A stretch of 64,000 bases of DNA from Heterobasidion occidentale (lineage: Eukaryota; Basidiomycota; Agaricomycetes; Russulales; Bondarzewiaceae). Under the pieces are notes generated by a model. The model made no database searches. It saw nothing but the letters and a program-made list of their open reading frames with translations, and had not been told where the DNA came from. Both the position numbers and the translations under genes were made by a program. The stretch's first letter is position 1. Each line of letters opens with the position of its first letter. The stretch is taken from contig JBCAQO010000005.1 of NCBI GenBank assembly GCA_039111635.1, forward strand, positions 372,001 through 436,000. The letters run 5' to 3'. Positions 1 through 11,328 of the stretch are shown piece by piece.

Positions 1-1015
1 CTCGAGAAAACGCGATCGTTCGTGTATTTGTGCCTCTGCATGACCCTGATACAGGGTTAGGGTCTTGCGAGAATTTGGCACCAAGACAGTTGACATAGCG
101 TCGCGCGCTTTCAGTGTTGGCTCTGGACGTTGAGTATGTGGGACAACGCCCGATTTGAGTAGGAGAGAGTTGTCGAGAGAGGAGCTCATGAAGAGATAGG
201 GGTCTGCGCACGACAAAGAAGGGGATCAATATCGATTATAGGAAGGTAGAGTCATTTCACTGCACCTGTTTCTTGGTGTTCCGCGGACATGCCAAGGGGT
301 TTTGGTTGGTGTGTTTGGGTTCGACGGAGAGTCGCATGAGATTGTGATAGAGAAGAAAAGGAGAGTGTCGGTTCGGAGTTCTTGCGCTTCGCCTTGAACA
401 TTTTCCGCAAGCGAAAAATCACAGGGGTCGTTGCCAAAACAAAAAACAGCAAAACCAAAAGCGCGAGGGCGACTGGAAGAAACGTCAGGATGTCCGCTGG
501 TGTTCGTCGAAAGGAAAGAAAGGGAAACACGCACCGACGACGACCAAGTCTGCCCAGCACAGCCGAAACCAGCCGGCCAGGGGGTGGCAGACCTGTCCAG
601 GGGAACCCTGAGAGCCGGGAGGCATCGCGGGAGATCTTTCAGCGACAGGAGTGTGGAGTGACTTGGGGGAACAGCGGAGCCGTCAGAATGGAGAGAAAAT
701 TGACAGCGTTCCAAACCGGGCTGACGGTCCACGAGAATGACAGCTTGTGAAACTCTCGCCTCGAGCACGAGAATGGATTTCAAACCAATCCAGTCCTGGG
801 CTATACAGACTGCCAGGTGAGTACGAAAATTCAACACTGACAATCGACCTCGAGCAGATGTGAGACCCTGTTACCAGTCCTTTGGTCGAAAAAAGCACAC
901 ACACAGACCAGCTCCGATGTTGCAAAAGAGACCGTCATGTGTCTAAGATCAACAAAAGCAGCGATGCCGATTGTGTCTCCAAGCTAAGACTGGCATTCAT
1001 ATTCGTACATGCAAT
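1..1015. other. No supported gene
   Basis: About 1 kb downstream of the CE15 gene. The longest open frames lie on the minus strand between 226 and 843. One of them (252-560) has a hydrophobic stretch that could be a membrane segment, and a splice joining it to the neighbouring frame is possible, but no family is recognisable and the donor site would be weak. I treat it as unproven. Confidence 0.4.
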
Positions 1016-2575
1016 TCAACGCGCTGGCAATTGTGAAGCCCAAGGATACGCTTCCGGATGGGCTGGGAAGGGCGAGATGTCGCTGAAGTTGACCGTAGAC
1101 GGAGTTCCGAAGAACACTTTCTGTAAGAACGGTTGAATGAGCGTGCTGCAGGTCAAGCGAAGGTCAATTTCCTGGGAAACGTCCAATATTTTGTGTCTTT
1201 ACTCACTAGCCCGTGCTTCCGCAGTGCCCGTCGTCCGGTGGGTGGCGAACATCGACCGCAATGTTTTCTCCCGCACCAAGCCAGTCGTATACCACCTTTG
1301 CTGCCTCGAACGTTACGCCCATAGAGCCTTCGGGATTAGTCTAGATACCCCATAAGACATTTGTTGTAAGAAAATCCCAAACTCCGCCAACTCACCCACC
1401 AATCTTCCTGCCCTTCATCCCAAATGACAGCGCGCTGAGAGGTAGATGTCAAATCTAATTTGCTGTCCGAACCACAACATCAAAGAGCCTTACCGGAGCT
1501 ATCAACGACACCATCTCGTGCGCATCGAACGGTAGATGACTAGAGTTGGCAGTGAGGTTGACAAATTGACCTAAGACACTGTTGCTCCAGTACGGGAAAC
1601 CGCCAAATATGTTGTTGATCTTCTCCGCTGCGCCCTCTGCAATACAACCTCAGGTTTCGTCTTCAAATCAGGAATTATTCAAGACGCACGAGTTTCATAG
1701 TAGAACCGCCAAGGACCGATACCTTCCGCCCCACTGGAGAGCGCCAGAGTCAATTTGATCTAGAACACTAGTCAGCGGACGTAGGAAACCAAACTGGGTG
1801 AGACGTACTCTCTCGTCGAAGATGCCTGCCGCAAGTGCCCCCTTCCCATCCCTAGAACAACCAATAACACCAGCAGACGTGGCGTCGATCTCAGGAGCGA
1901 GTTTCTCGATCGCATCCAATATACGATGATAACCCCAAGCCCATGCAGTCAACGTACCTGCGACGTTGACGGCGGACATCAGAGAAGACGTCGATTAGTG
2001 ATGAACGACAAGACAAGATGTACCAACTCGCACTGACCGATGTCGCTGTTATTATACAACGTCCAAAATGCGCCCGTCCTCGCCGTGGAGTCCACCGCGA
2101 CGTCAGCAACGTTAAACGTCGCGAGCGCGACACCCGACGCCAAGAACGGCGCAGTCGGTATGGCGCCCGGGTTGATCACGACCGGCACAGGGTTCTGCGC
2201 GCTCGCGGTGACGTTCGTAGGGAACGTCAGTGTTGCCGGGAAGCTTGCAGACCTGCGTCCGACCGAAACCGTTATGTTGAGCGCGTTTCCCGAGCGCGTC
2301 GCCTTCACCGTCTCTGCGGCATGGTCAGGATAGAAGCCGTATAGGTATTGCTGGACGAGCGTGAGGATCTCTTCTTTGCGGCATGGCCAGTCAGCGGTGG
2401 AGCGGACTCTGTCGGGCGAGAGGCGGAACGTGAATGGATCGGGAAGGAGAGGTATAATCGGTAGATCTGAGGGCTGTGGAAGGGGAAATCGTATCGGTGC
2501 ACATGCAGAAGGGCGTTCAGCTGCGTGGGCGAGGTAAGAGGAGATGAATAGGACGAGTCCAGCGAGAATCTTCAT
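1016..2575 (-). CDS. Secreted 4-O-methyl-glucuronoyl methylesterase (CE15)
   Basis: Carbohydrate esterase family 15 enzyme, expected to cut the ester bond between 4-O-methyl-glucuronic acid of xylan and lignin alcohols outside the cell. The protein starts with a clear signal peptide (MKILAGLVLFISSYLAHA). Spliced over about six short introns (the first at 1958-2037) it gives roughly 400 residues, normal for a catalytic domain alone; no cellulose-binding module is seen. The nucleophile serine lies in GCSRDGKGA, followed after a splice by the conserved GAEGIGPWRF region, and the catalytic histidine sits in DDGHCG near the C-terminus. The start is the only ATG before the signal peptide. The stop follows a final exon ending PWASQLPAR. 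With the heme peroxidase 4 kb away it suggests lignocellulose attack. The family call is firm; exact exon ends are not. Confidence 0.88.
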
Positions 2576-3222
2576 GATACTGTAGCAAGATCGCGAAATG
2601 GATCCTAGAAGACCAGTCCTGCACTCGTCATTTTAAGTATGCAGCATAGCGTTCTTCGAAGCCTGGCAGTGCAGATTGTGCGGAGAATATGGGTCATGAG
2701 CAAACATTATGAGAGCGAAAACAGGATCACACCGAGTGTCATCTGACAGAGACGGCGCGGGCAGAGTCCTGTATATCTTTAGACAAGGTCATCTAAGGTT
2801 CGATGTATGCATGTCGCAGACGACGGCGACTGTGGAAAGACATTTATCCAGCAATTGCGGACGCGTGATACAGTATGCGTCGCCTGAGTATGAAATCGAT
2901 GACGACAGCGAGAAATAGCGCCTCGAACGCTTCCGAGTATACGCCGCTGTCTGTCTCTTCTGTCGGCGTGGATGAGTGGTGTCGAGGGTCATTGATGGTG
3001 CATAAAGCATGAACCAGAGGCTGAAGTCGTAAACTTCGAGGCGGCAAGCAGAAGAAGAGGATTGGTAGCGAAAAAATAGAAAAAAAGCGAGCAGTATCCA
3101 ACAAGCCTAGATGGTCTGAGAAGGACGCGAAGAGGTAGGCTAGACAGTATAGCAGAGATTCAGGGAGCTTCGGTGGGCGATGACGCTGCAGCATAATTCA
3201 GTCGATGAGCACGCTAGGAAGA
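2576..3222. other. Intergenic, no supported gene
   Basis: Region between the CE15 start and the stop of the next minus-strand gene. It has an open frame on the minus strand (2844-3194) but with poly-T tracts resembling untranslated sequence, and no recognisable protein. The CE15 promoter should lie at its left end; I see no canonical TATA box. Confidence 0.4.
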
Positions 3223-3786
3223 TCAAGGAGAATCGAGTTCCTCCGCCGGCCCGTTGTGGGATAGGTTATGGATCAAGGCATAGCAGTGAGCACCCATCGA
3301 TTCGACTTCAAGCATTTGTCGGTCTGCGGAGGAGACTAAGCTAGAGCGCAAGCTGTCTGTCATGTCTGTTTGTATATCAGTGTCTGAGGGCATTAGATAT
3401 GATGCCGAACAATAGATTTGCCACTTTGCCTGGACGGTCGTTGATAAATCGAGTCCGACTGTGATCGCGGTAACCGACTTGGAGGAAGAGAACAAGATGA
3501 GAGGAGAGGGGAGGATGTCGTTTTTAAATCTCCGAAATTCCTGGCTGGCGATCGCAGCGACTCGCAGGAATGTCGCAGCACTGTCTCCTGCTATCTCTCC
3601 TTCCTTTGCATTCTCTAATGCTGTCCTGATTCTTCTGGACCTGGCCGAAAATCCTATCTTCACGAATGGTCCATGGAGATCCAGGGACACGATGTCATGA
3701 AGTTTATTCGACCACAGGCGACTCGACGATTCGATCTGTGCGATATACGTTTCGTGAAGCTTTAGCTGTCGGCTGGCGAGTTCCAT
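3223..3786 (-). CDS. Hypothetical protein (partial model)
   Basis: Open frame of 187 residues with balanced composition and no low complexity, starting MELASRQLKLHE and ending AEELDSP. It looks helical at the N-terminus. I do not recognise the family. A coding-like stretch in another frame just upstream (about 3838-3965, containing KRCTTAVACRLATIAEVF) suggests at least one more 5' exon, so the start given here is the start of the open frame and may be internal. No signal peptide or membrane segment is visible. Real coding sequence is likely but not proven. Confidence 0.42.
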   Translation of the reverse strand: MELASRQLKLHETYIAQIESSSRLWSNKLHDIVSLDLHGPFVKIGFSARSRRIRTALENAKEGEIAGDSAATFLRVAAIASQEFRRFKNDILPSPLILFSSSKSVTAITVGLDLSTTVQAKWQIYCSASYLMPSDTDIQTDMTDSLRSSLVSSADRQMLEVESMGAHCYALIHNLSHNGPAEELDSP

Positions 3787-4425
3787 ATAATGCCCCTCTT
3801 CTCTATCGAAAGATTGACTTCATTCCCGCAATGATTAGTTGATGACGGTAGCAGTGATTTCCTTCGCGGCATCCACTTCAAAGACCTCCGCGATTGTAGC
3901 AAGCCTGCACGCAACGGCTGTCGTGCACCGCTTTGTTTTCCTCGCCAAGTCACCGCTCGGACGTTCAGAGTCTAGGCTTTCATCTTAGGCTTCTTGTCCG
4001 TACAAGGTAGGCCTCAGTTGCTCCTGCGAACGCCGCCTTGCTTTCCGATACGATACGAACGGATGCCGCTCCCCCCGCTCTGCATTGAAGGCAGGGAGTC
4101 TTCTTTCTCGTGCAACCTTGTAGGTGAGTACTCTGTCCTTCGACCAGCAAAGTATTCTCACCGTGGTTGTATACCGTGACCCACTCAACTCGACTGAAAA
4201 CGCCGATCCCGCCCCTCGATGGCTTCGTCAGTGTCGACAACCATGCAACACATCAAGGCGCAGGCAGTAGACGGTGTACGATGCAGGAGCATTGTTGGAG
4301 AGAAACGACCCAGGTGAGATGATTTTATTTTATTTTTCTTGCCACACGGCTCATTGTTTATTCAGTCGGAACCGCAATGCGGAGTCATTGTCAATGTTTA
4401 CACGTGTTTCTGCCTGTTTGGTGGG

Positions 4426-4433
4426 TATAAAAG
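4426..4433 (+). promoter_or_regulatory. TATA box, Clr2-like gene
   Basis: TATAAAAG, about 330 bases before the ATG at 4763. It implies transcription from about 4455 and a long 5' leader, or an untranslated or unrecognised first exon. The stretch from 3787 to the box shows no convincing gene apart from the possible 5' exon of the preceding minus-strand gene. Confidence 0.55.
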
Positions 4434-4762
4434 ACTCGTCGAGGGGGTTTTCGAGGCGCGAAACCTTTTGTATTCGTACCCCATCCTCACTGCACTCAAT
4501 TCATCACTTTCGATAACTTGCCACTCCAAAGCTTCGATAATCAGTCAACGCGCCGATCAAACACGCATACACACTGATTGACGCCTATCGTGATCGACTC
4601 TCCCCACGACCGCATCCTTTGTGTCCATCGTGATCCGTCGCTCAACGGCTGTCAAAGCGTGCGGAGATAGCAGTCCAGCCTGTCCAGATATAGATTCCGT
4701 CTATATACCAGGGTATCCATCATCTCACCACGCCGACAGACTCTTACGAAACCATAAACGAT

Positions 4763-5716
4763 ATGAACAACGAGTCCTCCCATACCGGGCCTGCCCTGGA
4801 TGGTGGCGGTCCCGTTGATCCTTCCAAGAAGGTGTCACCAACAACCCTCGAATGGGCCGAAAAGGTCCGTCGAGTGAATAAACTCGGCGGTTCGCAGGCC
4901 CACACCGTCCAAGGACCTTCCTTATTGAATCGCGTACCGGTCCACACACCGACATCATTGACAACTCGGTCGCCTGTCATCCCACCGAGTACACATGATG
5001 TCGATGAAGGCGCTTTTACGATAGATAATAACATCATCAGTGTCAATGTGTCTGATGGGGATGAAAGTCTGCGCCCACCACCTGATCATTGCGATAACAC
5101 AAAGTTTTCGGTGTTCAAGCCTGTTGCTCTTGATGACAAGGTGTCAGTTAGATGGAGGCGGACAATTGGAAAGTATCTAGCAGTAGAGACTTTGAAGAAA
5201 GTTTTGAATAGTATGTCTATGAATGTTGACATGATGTCTAGATGTTGGTTACTGATTTTTATTTCTGCAGACAAAGAGCCAGTATGGACACTCAAACAAT
5301 TCCCAAAAGGATATGCATTGTATGACCACCAGACAGGAAGTACATCAACAAAAAAGAATGTCAGACATGATCACTATCTTTATGGTATGCCCTCTTCTTG
5401 CTCAATTCAAGATGTGAGCTTACAGCTTTCTTTAGGACATACCCAGCGCTTTCGGTCTCCAGAAGAATTTGTGCTTCATGTGGAATGGCTGATGAACAAT
5501 ATGCCTTTTAAGAGCAATGGCCATCCTGATTGTCGATGCAAATACTGCGGTGGAACAAAGCAATTGGATATCAATGCCAAGCTCTCTAGAAAAAAAGTTC
5601 CTATTAATAACAACAATCACAACTTGGATGGACAGCAAAGGAAGAGACATTTCAAGACTCCAGAGCCACCTATCAAGATGAAGGACTACACTCATCTTGA
5701 TATGGATTGTACTTGA
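4763..5716 (+). CDS. Clr2-like transcription-silencing domain protein
   Basis: Resembles the N-terminal domain of cryptic loci regulator 2, a subunit of the fission-yeast SHREC silencing complex that acts on heterochromatin. The tell-tale pieces are LKQFPKGYALYDH, then HYLYG, FRSPEEFVLHVEWLM and the cysteine cluster CRCKYCGG. Two introns are evident: 5211-5270 (60 nt) and 5385-5435 (51 nt). Both are multiples of three without stops, so an unspliced frame of 317 residues also exists; the spliced protein has about 280. The first 90 residues are Ser/Pro/Thr-rich and disordered. The protein stops soon after the cysteine cluster, so the C-terminal Clr2 domain is absent. Base composition becomes strongly A+T-rich from about 5030 onward, unlike the neighbours. 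It could be a functional short paralogue or a repeat-associated copy. Confidence 0.7.
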   Translation: MNNESSHTGPALDGGGPVDPSKKVSPTTLEWAEKVRRVNKLGGSQAHTVQGPSLLNRVPVHTPTSLTTRSPVIPPSTHDVDEGAFTIDNNIISVNVSDGDESLRPPPDHCDNTKFSVFKPVALDDKVSVRWRRTIGKYLAVETLKKVLNSMSMNVDMMSRCWLLIFISADKEPVWTLKQFPKGYALYDHQTGSTSTKKNVRHDHYLYGMPSSCSIQDVSLQLSLGHTQRFRSPEEFVLHVEWLMNNMPFKSNGHPDCRCKYCGGTKQLDINAKLSRKKVPINNNNHNLDGQQRKRHFKTPEPPIKMKDYTHLDMDCT

Positions 5717-6307
5717 TATTTGATATTCAGGTTTCATTGGGGGTATGCATGATTAATATATAATTGCAAACATTACTAACATATCATTTTTCTAGATGCT
5801 TTAAAGTTTGAAATATTGAAAAAACAGCCAAGTTATGCAAACCTATTTTTGACAGCTGGATGTGCTTCTAACAATATGACTTGTTTGATAATTTTTCACT
5901 TATATTTCTCATTATGTATTACTAGTTTTTATTTATTGAAAATTTTATTATTTAAAAAAACAGATCAATCATAAGTATCAGCCTACATAGGATGACATGG
6001 AAACACAAGAGTCCATAATTAGTAATAACAAACCCATTTGACTATGGTCTCTAGAGTAAGAGGTATGGATGATATCAATGTAAAATGTGGATAGCAAGCA
6101 AGGATGTCTTTGTACTATGAATGTTATGCACCCTGTCAGGGCAGCCGAAGTTCCAAACACCAGAGCAAAGATCCAAGTCTCATTAGCAAGTCAATAAATT
6201 AGGTCATTCAAGCAAGACATGTCACTAAATGCAAAATTATCCGAGTTAAGTAAAGTATGTAGGGTATGTTAGTGTCCGTCTCCAAGATCGCGTAAGAAGA
6301 AAGTTAT
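5717..6307. other. A+T-rich intergenic island
   Basis: Markedly A+T-rich sequence with A and T runs (for example around 5930-5960) between the Clr2-like stop and the peroxidase stop. No gene, tRNA or terminal repeat was recognised. It continues the composition of the 3' half of the Clr2-like gene. Confidence 0.55.
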
Positions 6308-8266
6308 CTAACAGCGGTTCAACCCATTCGGCCGCTTGAAGTCATCGGTGTGAACCTTTCCTCCCGCCTCGGCGAAGATGTTGAACGAAGAGCTCTCCGC
6401 ATTGTCCACCTTGAACTCGGCGTTGTACAGGGTGTACAGGCTCGACGCGGAAGAGTTGCTGCTCGCCGTCATGTTGATGGAGGAAGGGACCATCTTACGC
6501 ATGACGGTCCCGGGCTGCATCTCGGCGGAGGTGTAGTCGATGTACATTGCCGAGATGGGCTGGTCGTTTCGAACCTGGTCGAGCGAACGATTGACGATGA
6601 GCGCGTGCACTAGAAGAGAAGAGAAAGGACGTACCGCGGCGACAGCCTTGATCGTGCCGTCGGAAATGCAGGACGCTGGCTGCAGCATGACGACGTCGCT
6701 GAAGGGGAAGCCGGCGCCGCCGTTGTCGGCCTTGGTCACGGGTCCCCCCGGCGTGCTCGTGTACTCGACGCTGAAGGCGGAGAAGCCGACCTTCGGGTCG
6801 ATGGTGGTGTCGAAGTTGAACATCATGAGCGCGCCCGAGAAGATCGTGCCAGGGAACCCTTGCGCGCGCGTGGTTGTGCTGCACCCGTCACAGGCGGCGC
6901 CGTTGTGGTCGGTCCAGGTGACGCTGAATGTGGAAATCAGGACCTCAGCGACGACCCCAGCGCGAACGACTTACTTGACCTCGTAGTCGGCAGAGGATGC
7001 AGACTTGTTAGAAGTGAATAACTGCATGAACGCGTTAGAACAGTCATACTCGACAGCGAACAAAAACACGTACGCGGACATAGCCTTCGAAATGAAGCTT
7101 CCCGTTGTCGTCGATGCTCAATTGGACGGAATAAGGCTTGACGGGTATAGGAGTGATGACGTCCGTCAGCTGGACACCTTTCGGGACGGTGTCGATCATC
7201 CGTGCAAGGAGCTCGGCACAGCGGCTTTGGAAGACGGTGTTGCTGGAGGCGAGGTCGCGCATGGTCGCGTTGCCGTCGGCGGCGAAGATACGCCCGTCGG
7301 AGTTGGTCGTGCTGTTGAAACCAGTCGCGAGCGCGTTGGTAGATAAGGTGCTGTTCACCCATTGCACAGCGCTATCGGAGAGAGAACGCCTATCAGCATC
7401 TCAGGCATGTAGCCTCAACGGAAGAATCCACGCACACGCGGTTGTCAAACTCGTCGAAGGAGTCGTCGAAGTGCTGCATCCCGGCTGTGTTGTTGTCCGC
7501 GTTCGTCTCTCCATACACGATCGTGGGGAAGTCCTCCTCGTGGACGCCGCCAAGCGTGTGCCCGCACGCCACGAGCCCGATCATCTCGCTTACGTTGAAG
7601 CCCTGTTTCGCGAAGGACGCGGTGTGCGACGCGAGATCCTGTTGCGGCTCGGGTACGCCTTTGGGGCCAGCTTCCGTAGCGTCGATGCGACCAGCGCGGA
7701 AGGGAATGATGGGGCCGGAACAAGCACGAACGGCGTAGACCGTGCCGAGGGCAATGAGGTCGGACACTAGAGTGCATCAAGATCAATCCCTGCGTTCCTC
7801 TTTCGCCAGCAGACAAGGAACTCACTAGAGATGCGGGAATTCTGGAAGCCGACGAAAAAACCGAAGCTGGCGTTGAATGCGTCGCCTACATTCTCTGCGC
7901 GATCGGTCTCAAAGCTGATCGACGCGTCGAGTCCGCCGGTGCCAGCCGCGACATCCGCCGTGGCCATATCGTGGTAGGCCCTATATACCCGAGTTGAGCC
8001 AGCTGGTCAGCTCACCGCGATCGCCCACAAGTGACTTTGGCTCACGTTCGAACCCATTCGGCGGCAGCTTGCCTTCCGCTCGTGCGGTTATTCGACGGAG
8101 AAAAGCTGCACGGGTTAACGCCTCCGATGAAACCAGCCGAGCCCAGGCCGTCACTCTGGGTGTACATCTCTTCGAGGGCCTCAAAGACGGGATCGCTGGG
8201 CCATTGGTAGCCATTCGAGAGGAGTGAAAGAGACAGAAAAGTGGCGAGAGACGCTGTGCCCCGCAT
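6308..8266 (-). CDS. Secreted heme peroxidase (plant-type superfamily)
   Basis: Fungal extracellular peroxidase with about 530 residues after splicing five short introns. The first exon carries a signal peptide (MRGTASLATFLSLSLLS). The distal heme pocket is R-T-A-YHDM, with the histidine of YHDM, followed by GTGGLDASISFE. The proximal histidine lies in GLVACGHTLGG, followed by the HEEDFP segment typical of this subgroup. A long C-terminal extension of some 250 residues follows the peroxidase core; it holds no WSC or other domain I recognise. It has many N-glycosylation sequons. It is not a classical manganese or lignin peroxidase: the spacing and the YHDM pocket fit the less-studied hybrid-type fungal peroxidases. 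The last residues are NGLNRC. A 25-nt GT..AG stretch near 6610-6635 is too short to be an intron and is read through. Confidence 0.85.
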
Positions 8267-8335
8267 CGTTACGAAGGAAAAAAAAAGGAAAGTTGGAGAG
8301 GATGGATTGCAGAAAGTCGCGTCGGGCTCCGAGAC

Positions 8336-8342
8336 TTATAAA
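8336..8342 (-). promoter_or_regulatory. TATA-like box, peroxidase gene
   Basis: Reads TTTATAA on the minus strand, about 70 bases before the peroxidase ATG at 8266, the usual distance in these genes. Confidence 0.5.
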
Positions 8343-9050
8343 TGGACTGCTCATCGGGGTCTTCTGGCCGTCCGCGATTCCGAAGTGCATATGGCGGCTG
8401 TGCTGGATCGGTGCATCCATGTGATGTTGGAAACCCCAGGCCGTGTATTGGCCAGGTTGATCCGTACTTACGGCGATCTACACTCGATCACGAAAAGTAG
8501 CCTGGTGGATCGCATCCTTCGACTCCCAGGATTCAAGATCATCAGAGCATCGTGCCCACGCACGTAGGCCCGAACCTTGCATGCTTATCTCCCTGGCATG
8601 TTGACGGCTCGAGCCTCGAAGACTGTACGAAGGGTTTGTGTGGGAGGTTGTCGACGCGGCGTCGGCTGGTGTCGGTCGCATCAAGCCTACCAGGATACGA
8701 GGGACTGCTCGTGCGTTGTTGGGCCCGCACGGAGGATACGGTCGTTGTAGGTTGTGTCGTTTCAGCTTTGATGAAACGGCAACCGAACCGAAATCGTGAC
8801 AACTCGACGGAGGCAAAGCCGTTGCGGTCCGTCGTTTCGCGCTCCGCCTCGGCTTCTGCCGAACTATCCTCCGCCACTCCTCTGCCGTCCTCCTCATTCC
8901 GAAGAATCCTAATTGTTTCGTTATGATTGCTTGGGACATATCGTCTGCAGCACAGCACACCTCCGTTGCCTATGGACCAGCCCTCCAAGAGACATGCGCG
9001 GCCTGGGACACCCGACCTGCACCCGGCCAGGGCCTAATAATACTAGCAGC
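8343..9050. other. Intergenic, no supported gene
   Basis: Upstream region of the peroxidase and downstream of the next minus-strand gene. Overlapping open frames exist on both strands but none has recognisable motifs or splice structure. Confidence 0.4.
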
Positions 9051-10127
9051 CTACACGGAACTACCATGCGGCGACGACACCACGATGGCAGGCAAGCTCG
9101 CGTCCACCCTCTCCTGACTTATCGTCAAAACCAGACACACGCGCGGGAACACGACCGCGTCGACGAGCGCGTGCACGAGGTCGTGCGGGAGCACGACGGT
9201 GGGCGGCCGCTCGGGGTCTGCGTCTGCTCGCCGCGCGCGCGAGGCTCCGAGGCCGATCGCCACGCTCGCGCTCGTCGGGAAGGCGCCGCGGCTGTGTGCG
9301 TGAGGTTTGGAGCGCAGGCTCAAGAGCGAGAGCGAGCGGGTCTTGCGGAATGTGGAGGCGGGCGGGTCTGCGAGGGGCGGTCAGCGCGCGCAGGCAGTTC
9401 GTGGGCGCATCATTCACCTGTGTCGGCTGATTCTGAGTCTATCTTGGTTAGGCCGTGAGTTGTGTGGGCCTTTGTTTCCCGGAGCGAGGGGCGGCGGTTC
9501 AGGAGCGACGTGAGCCGGACGCGGAGGTGTGGCGGCGGCGGCGGCGGCGAGCACGGCGACATCGGCAAGGGCGATGCCAATATCGACAGCGCTGGATCCG
9601 TGCCCCCTAGGTCCGCGAGAGTGAACGGTGCGGTGTTCGGGACAGGCGGGGGCGGCCTCGGGTGGCAGTATTCTGTTCAACGCGCGCTCGTCAGCACCTA
9701 TTCTGCTCCACGGCCGTGATGCGCTACGCACCGTCGGCGCGCGGGATGAATGTCTTGGCTACTGTGCTGGTGGGAGCCGTGTGTGAGCCACGGGGGGTTC
9801 CAGCTTTAAAGGCGCGCGCGCGCGCTCGAGCTTGTAGCTGTGTTCGTGTGGGGACGGGCACCGGCCCTGCGCGACGCACTATAGACATTCAACTGACTAT
9901 ATGAAAGAAACTCAGGACTTGGAGTGCGGAGGGACGCTGGGGTAGGTATGTACGGGCGGCGAGGACGTGCATGGCTGGGTGCGGTGCGGTGTCTCAGCCC
10001 GACGGTTCAGGTCGGGACGCGCTGCGTGTTCGTGATTCCTCTGTCCATCTTTCAGTTTCGATTGAGCCTGCACCTCGGTCAATAGCTCGACGTGAGTGGT
10101 TTGAGACTGGAATGTTCTCTTGCGCAT
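9051..10127 (-). CDS. Low-complexity hypothetical protein
   Basis: A four-exon model that splices cleanly. The ATG at 10127 opens MRKRTFQSQ. A first intron begins GTACATACC and ends ATATAGTCAG, a second begins GTGCGTAGCG and contains CTGACG, and a third begins GTGAATGATG and contains CTGACC. All keep the frame. The protein (about 290 residues) is rich in Ser, Pro, Ala and Arg, with a polyproline run and a more ordered C-terminal part reading PTVVLPHDLVHALVDAVVF. No family is recognised. The coding exons are very G+C-rich. Support comes only from the fit of splice sites and branch points, so this is moderate evidence for a real gene. Confidence 0.4.
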
Positions 10128-11328
10128 AGGACCCTGCCTGATTTCTTATTAAAGCAAGACTGTAGACGCCCTTCAGCGCCCTCGGTCATCGATACTGTGA
10201 GTCCACACAGACTCTCCTTCCCAGGACATCGTGACACCGTCTCTGACGATGCCCTTGCAGATACACAGGGTCTCATGAGTACAATGTCTAGCCGAGAAGA
10301 GTCGTGCTACCTCAAAATTATTCGCGCCCAGCAGTAAGAAGAGCATACCGACGCAATACTCTGTTCTTGGAGTGTCTTTGCTACAACATATTCAAAGCGC
10401 CGCCACTCGGACCCTGTGTATTGATTGCAGCTTCCTGAGGGGTGAAGGTGCGCAGGTATCGTGAGATGAACCTCTCGCTCTTCCTCGCGACTGTGACTTC
10501 GAGTATCCTAGTCGATTGCTAACATTGCTTTAAACTGTCCCATCTGCTCTTACCAGTGCGTTCTTTCCTGTATCTATTTCCGAAGGAAACTCAGACTGTT
10601 AGTTTATAGTGCAGGATGCCCGACACAGATTCAAACCCTACCCGCGCCATCCCTATTTTGATTATTGTGCTCATCGTTATCAGACCGAATGTCGCAGTGA
10701 TGATGGTGATGGGTCTTAGACGCAGTGTGCTGAGAATGTTGATACCGAACCATTGATGCACACAATTCATTGTAAGCGAGGGTTAGATTCTTTTCATCGA
10801 GAAAGTATCCGACATTGCTTCTTCGTCTGCTGCTGAGCTAGCCATGACAATAGTGAACAAGTAACTACGAGAGTGGACGGCAACTCTGCGGAGCGCTGGT
10901 GCCAGGGACCTCTAGGTTTGTAGGGAGCGCCGAGCAGTCCTCACCCTACTTCATCATGACGGAGGTGGAGCGTTTTAACTTCTGATCCTATCCCTTCCAA
11001 AAGAGCGTCGAATCACATATTACCAGCGTCGTTAGGCGCTAACTATGATATTTCAGAAAGCTTTCAGGCACTTCAACAGAGTCAACAATTGATGTGTCCT
11101 TCCAGTGTCGGTGTAAAATCGGACGAGTGATGAGTTCCAGCTAGTGCGGGGAAGACCGGCAGACAAACTCGAGGGCTAGAGCCGAAGGCTAGGGCTCGGA
11201 ATGGGCCGAATGGATTCGGTTACCAAATATAGCGACTGCGTGACTCTCAAAATGCTCTAACCCACAAATCACCTCCTACCCATCGTACTCTCATCCTCCC
11301 GCATTCCTTTGCCAGAGCCTTTGCATGT
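10128..11328. other. Intergenic, no supported gene
   Basis: About 1.2 kb between divergent genes: the minus-strand low-complexity gene and the plus-strand RING gene. No open frame with coding character, tRNA or repeat is seen. Confidence 0.45.

Noticed and set aside
51..70. GGGTTAGGG, a telomere-like word
   Set aside because: A single unit and a half, not an array; no evidence of a chromosome end or interstitial telomere.
226..843. 205-codon minus-strand frame with a possible splice to a hydrophobic frame
   Set aside because: The donor needed (GTGTTT) is weak and the protein has no family resemblance; kept only as a remark.
6606..6635. GTACGT..TCTAG stretch in the last large peroxidase exon
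   Set aside because: About 25 nt, too short for an intron, and removing it would break the frame.
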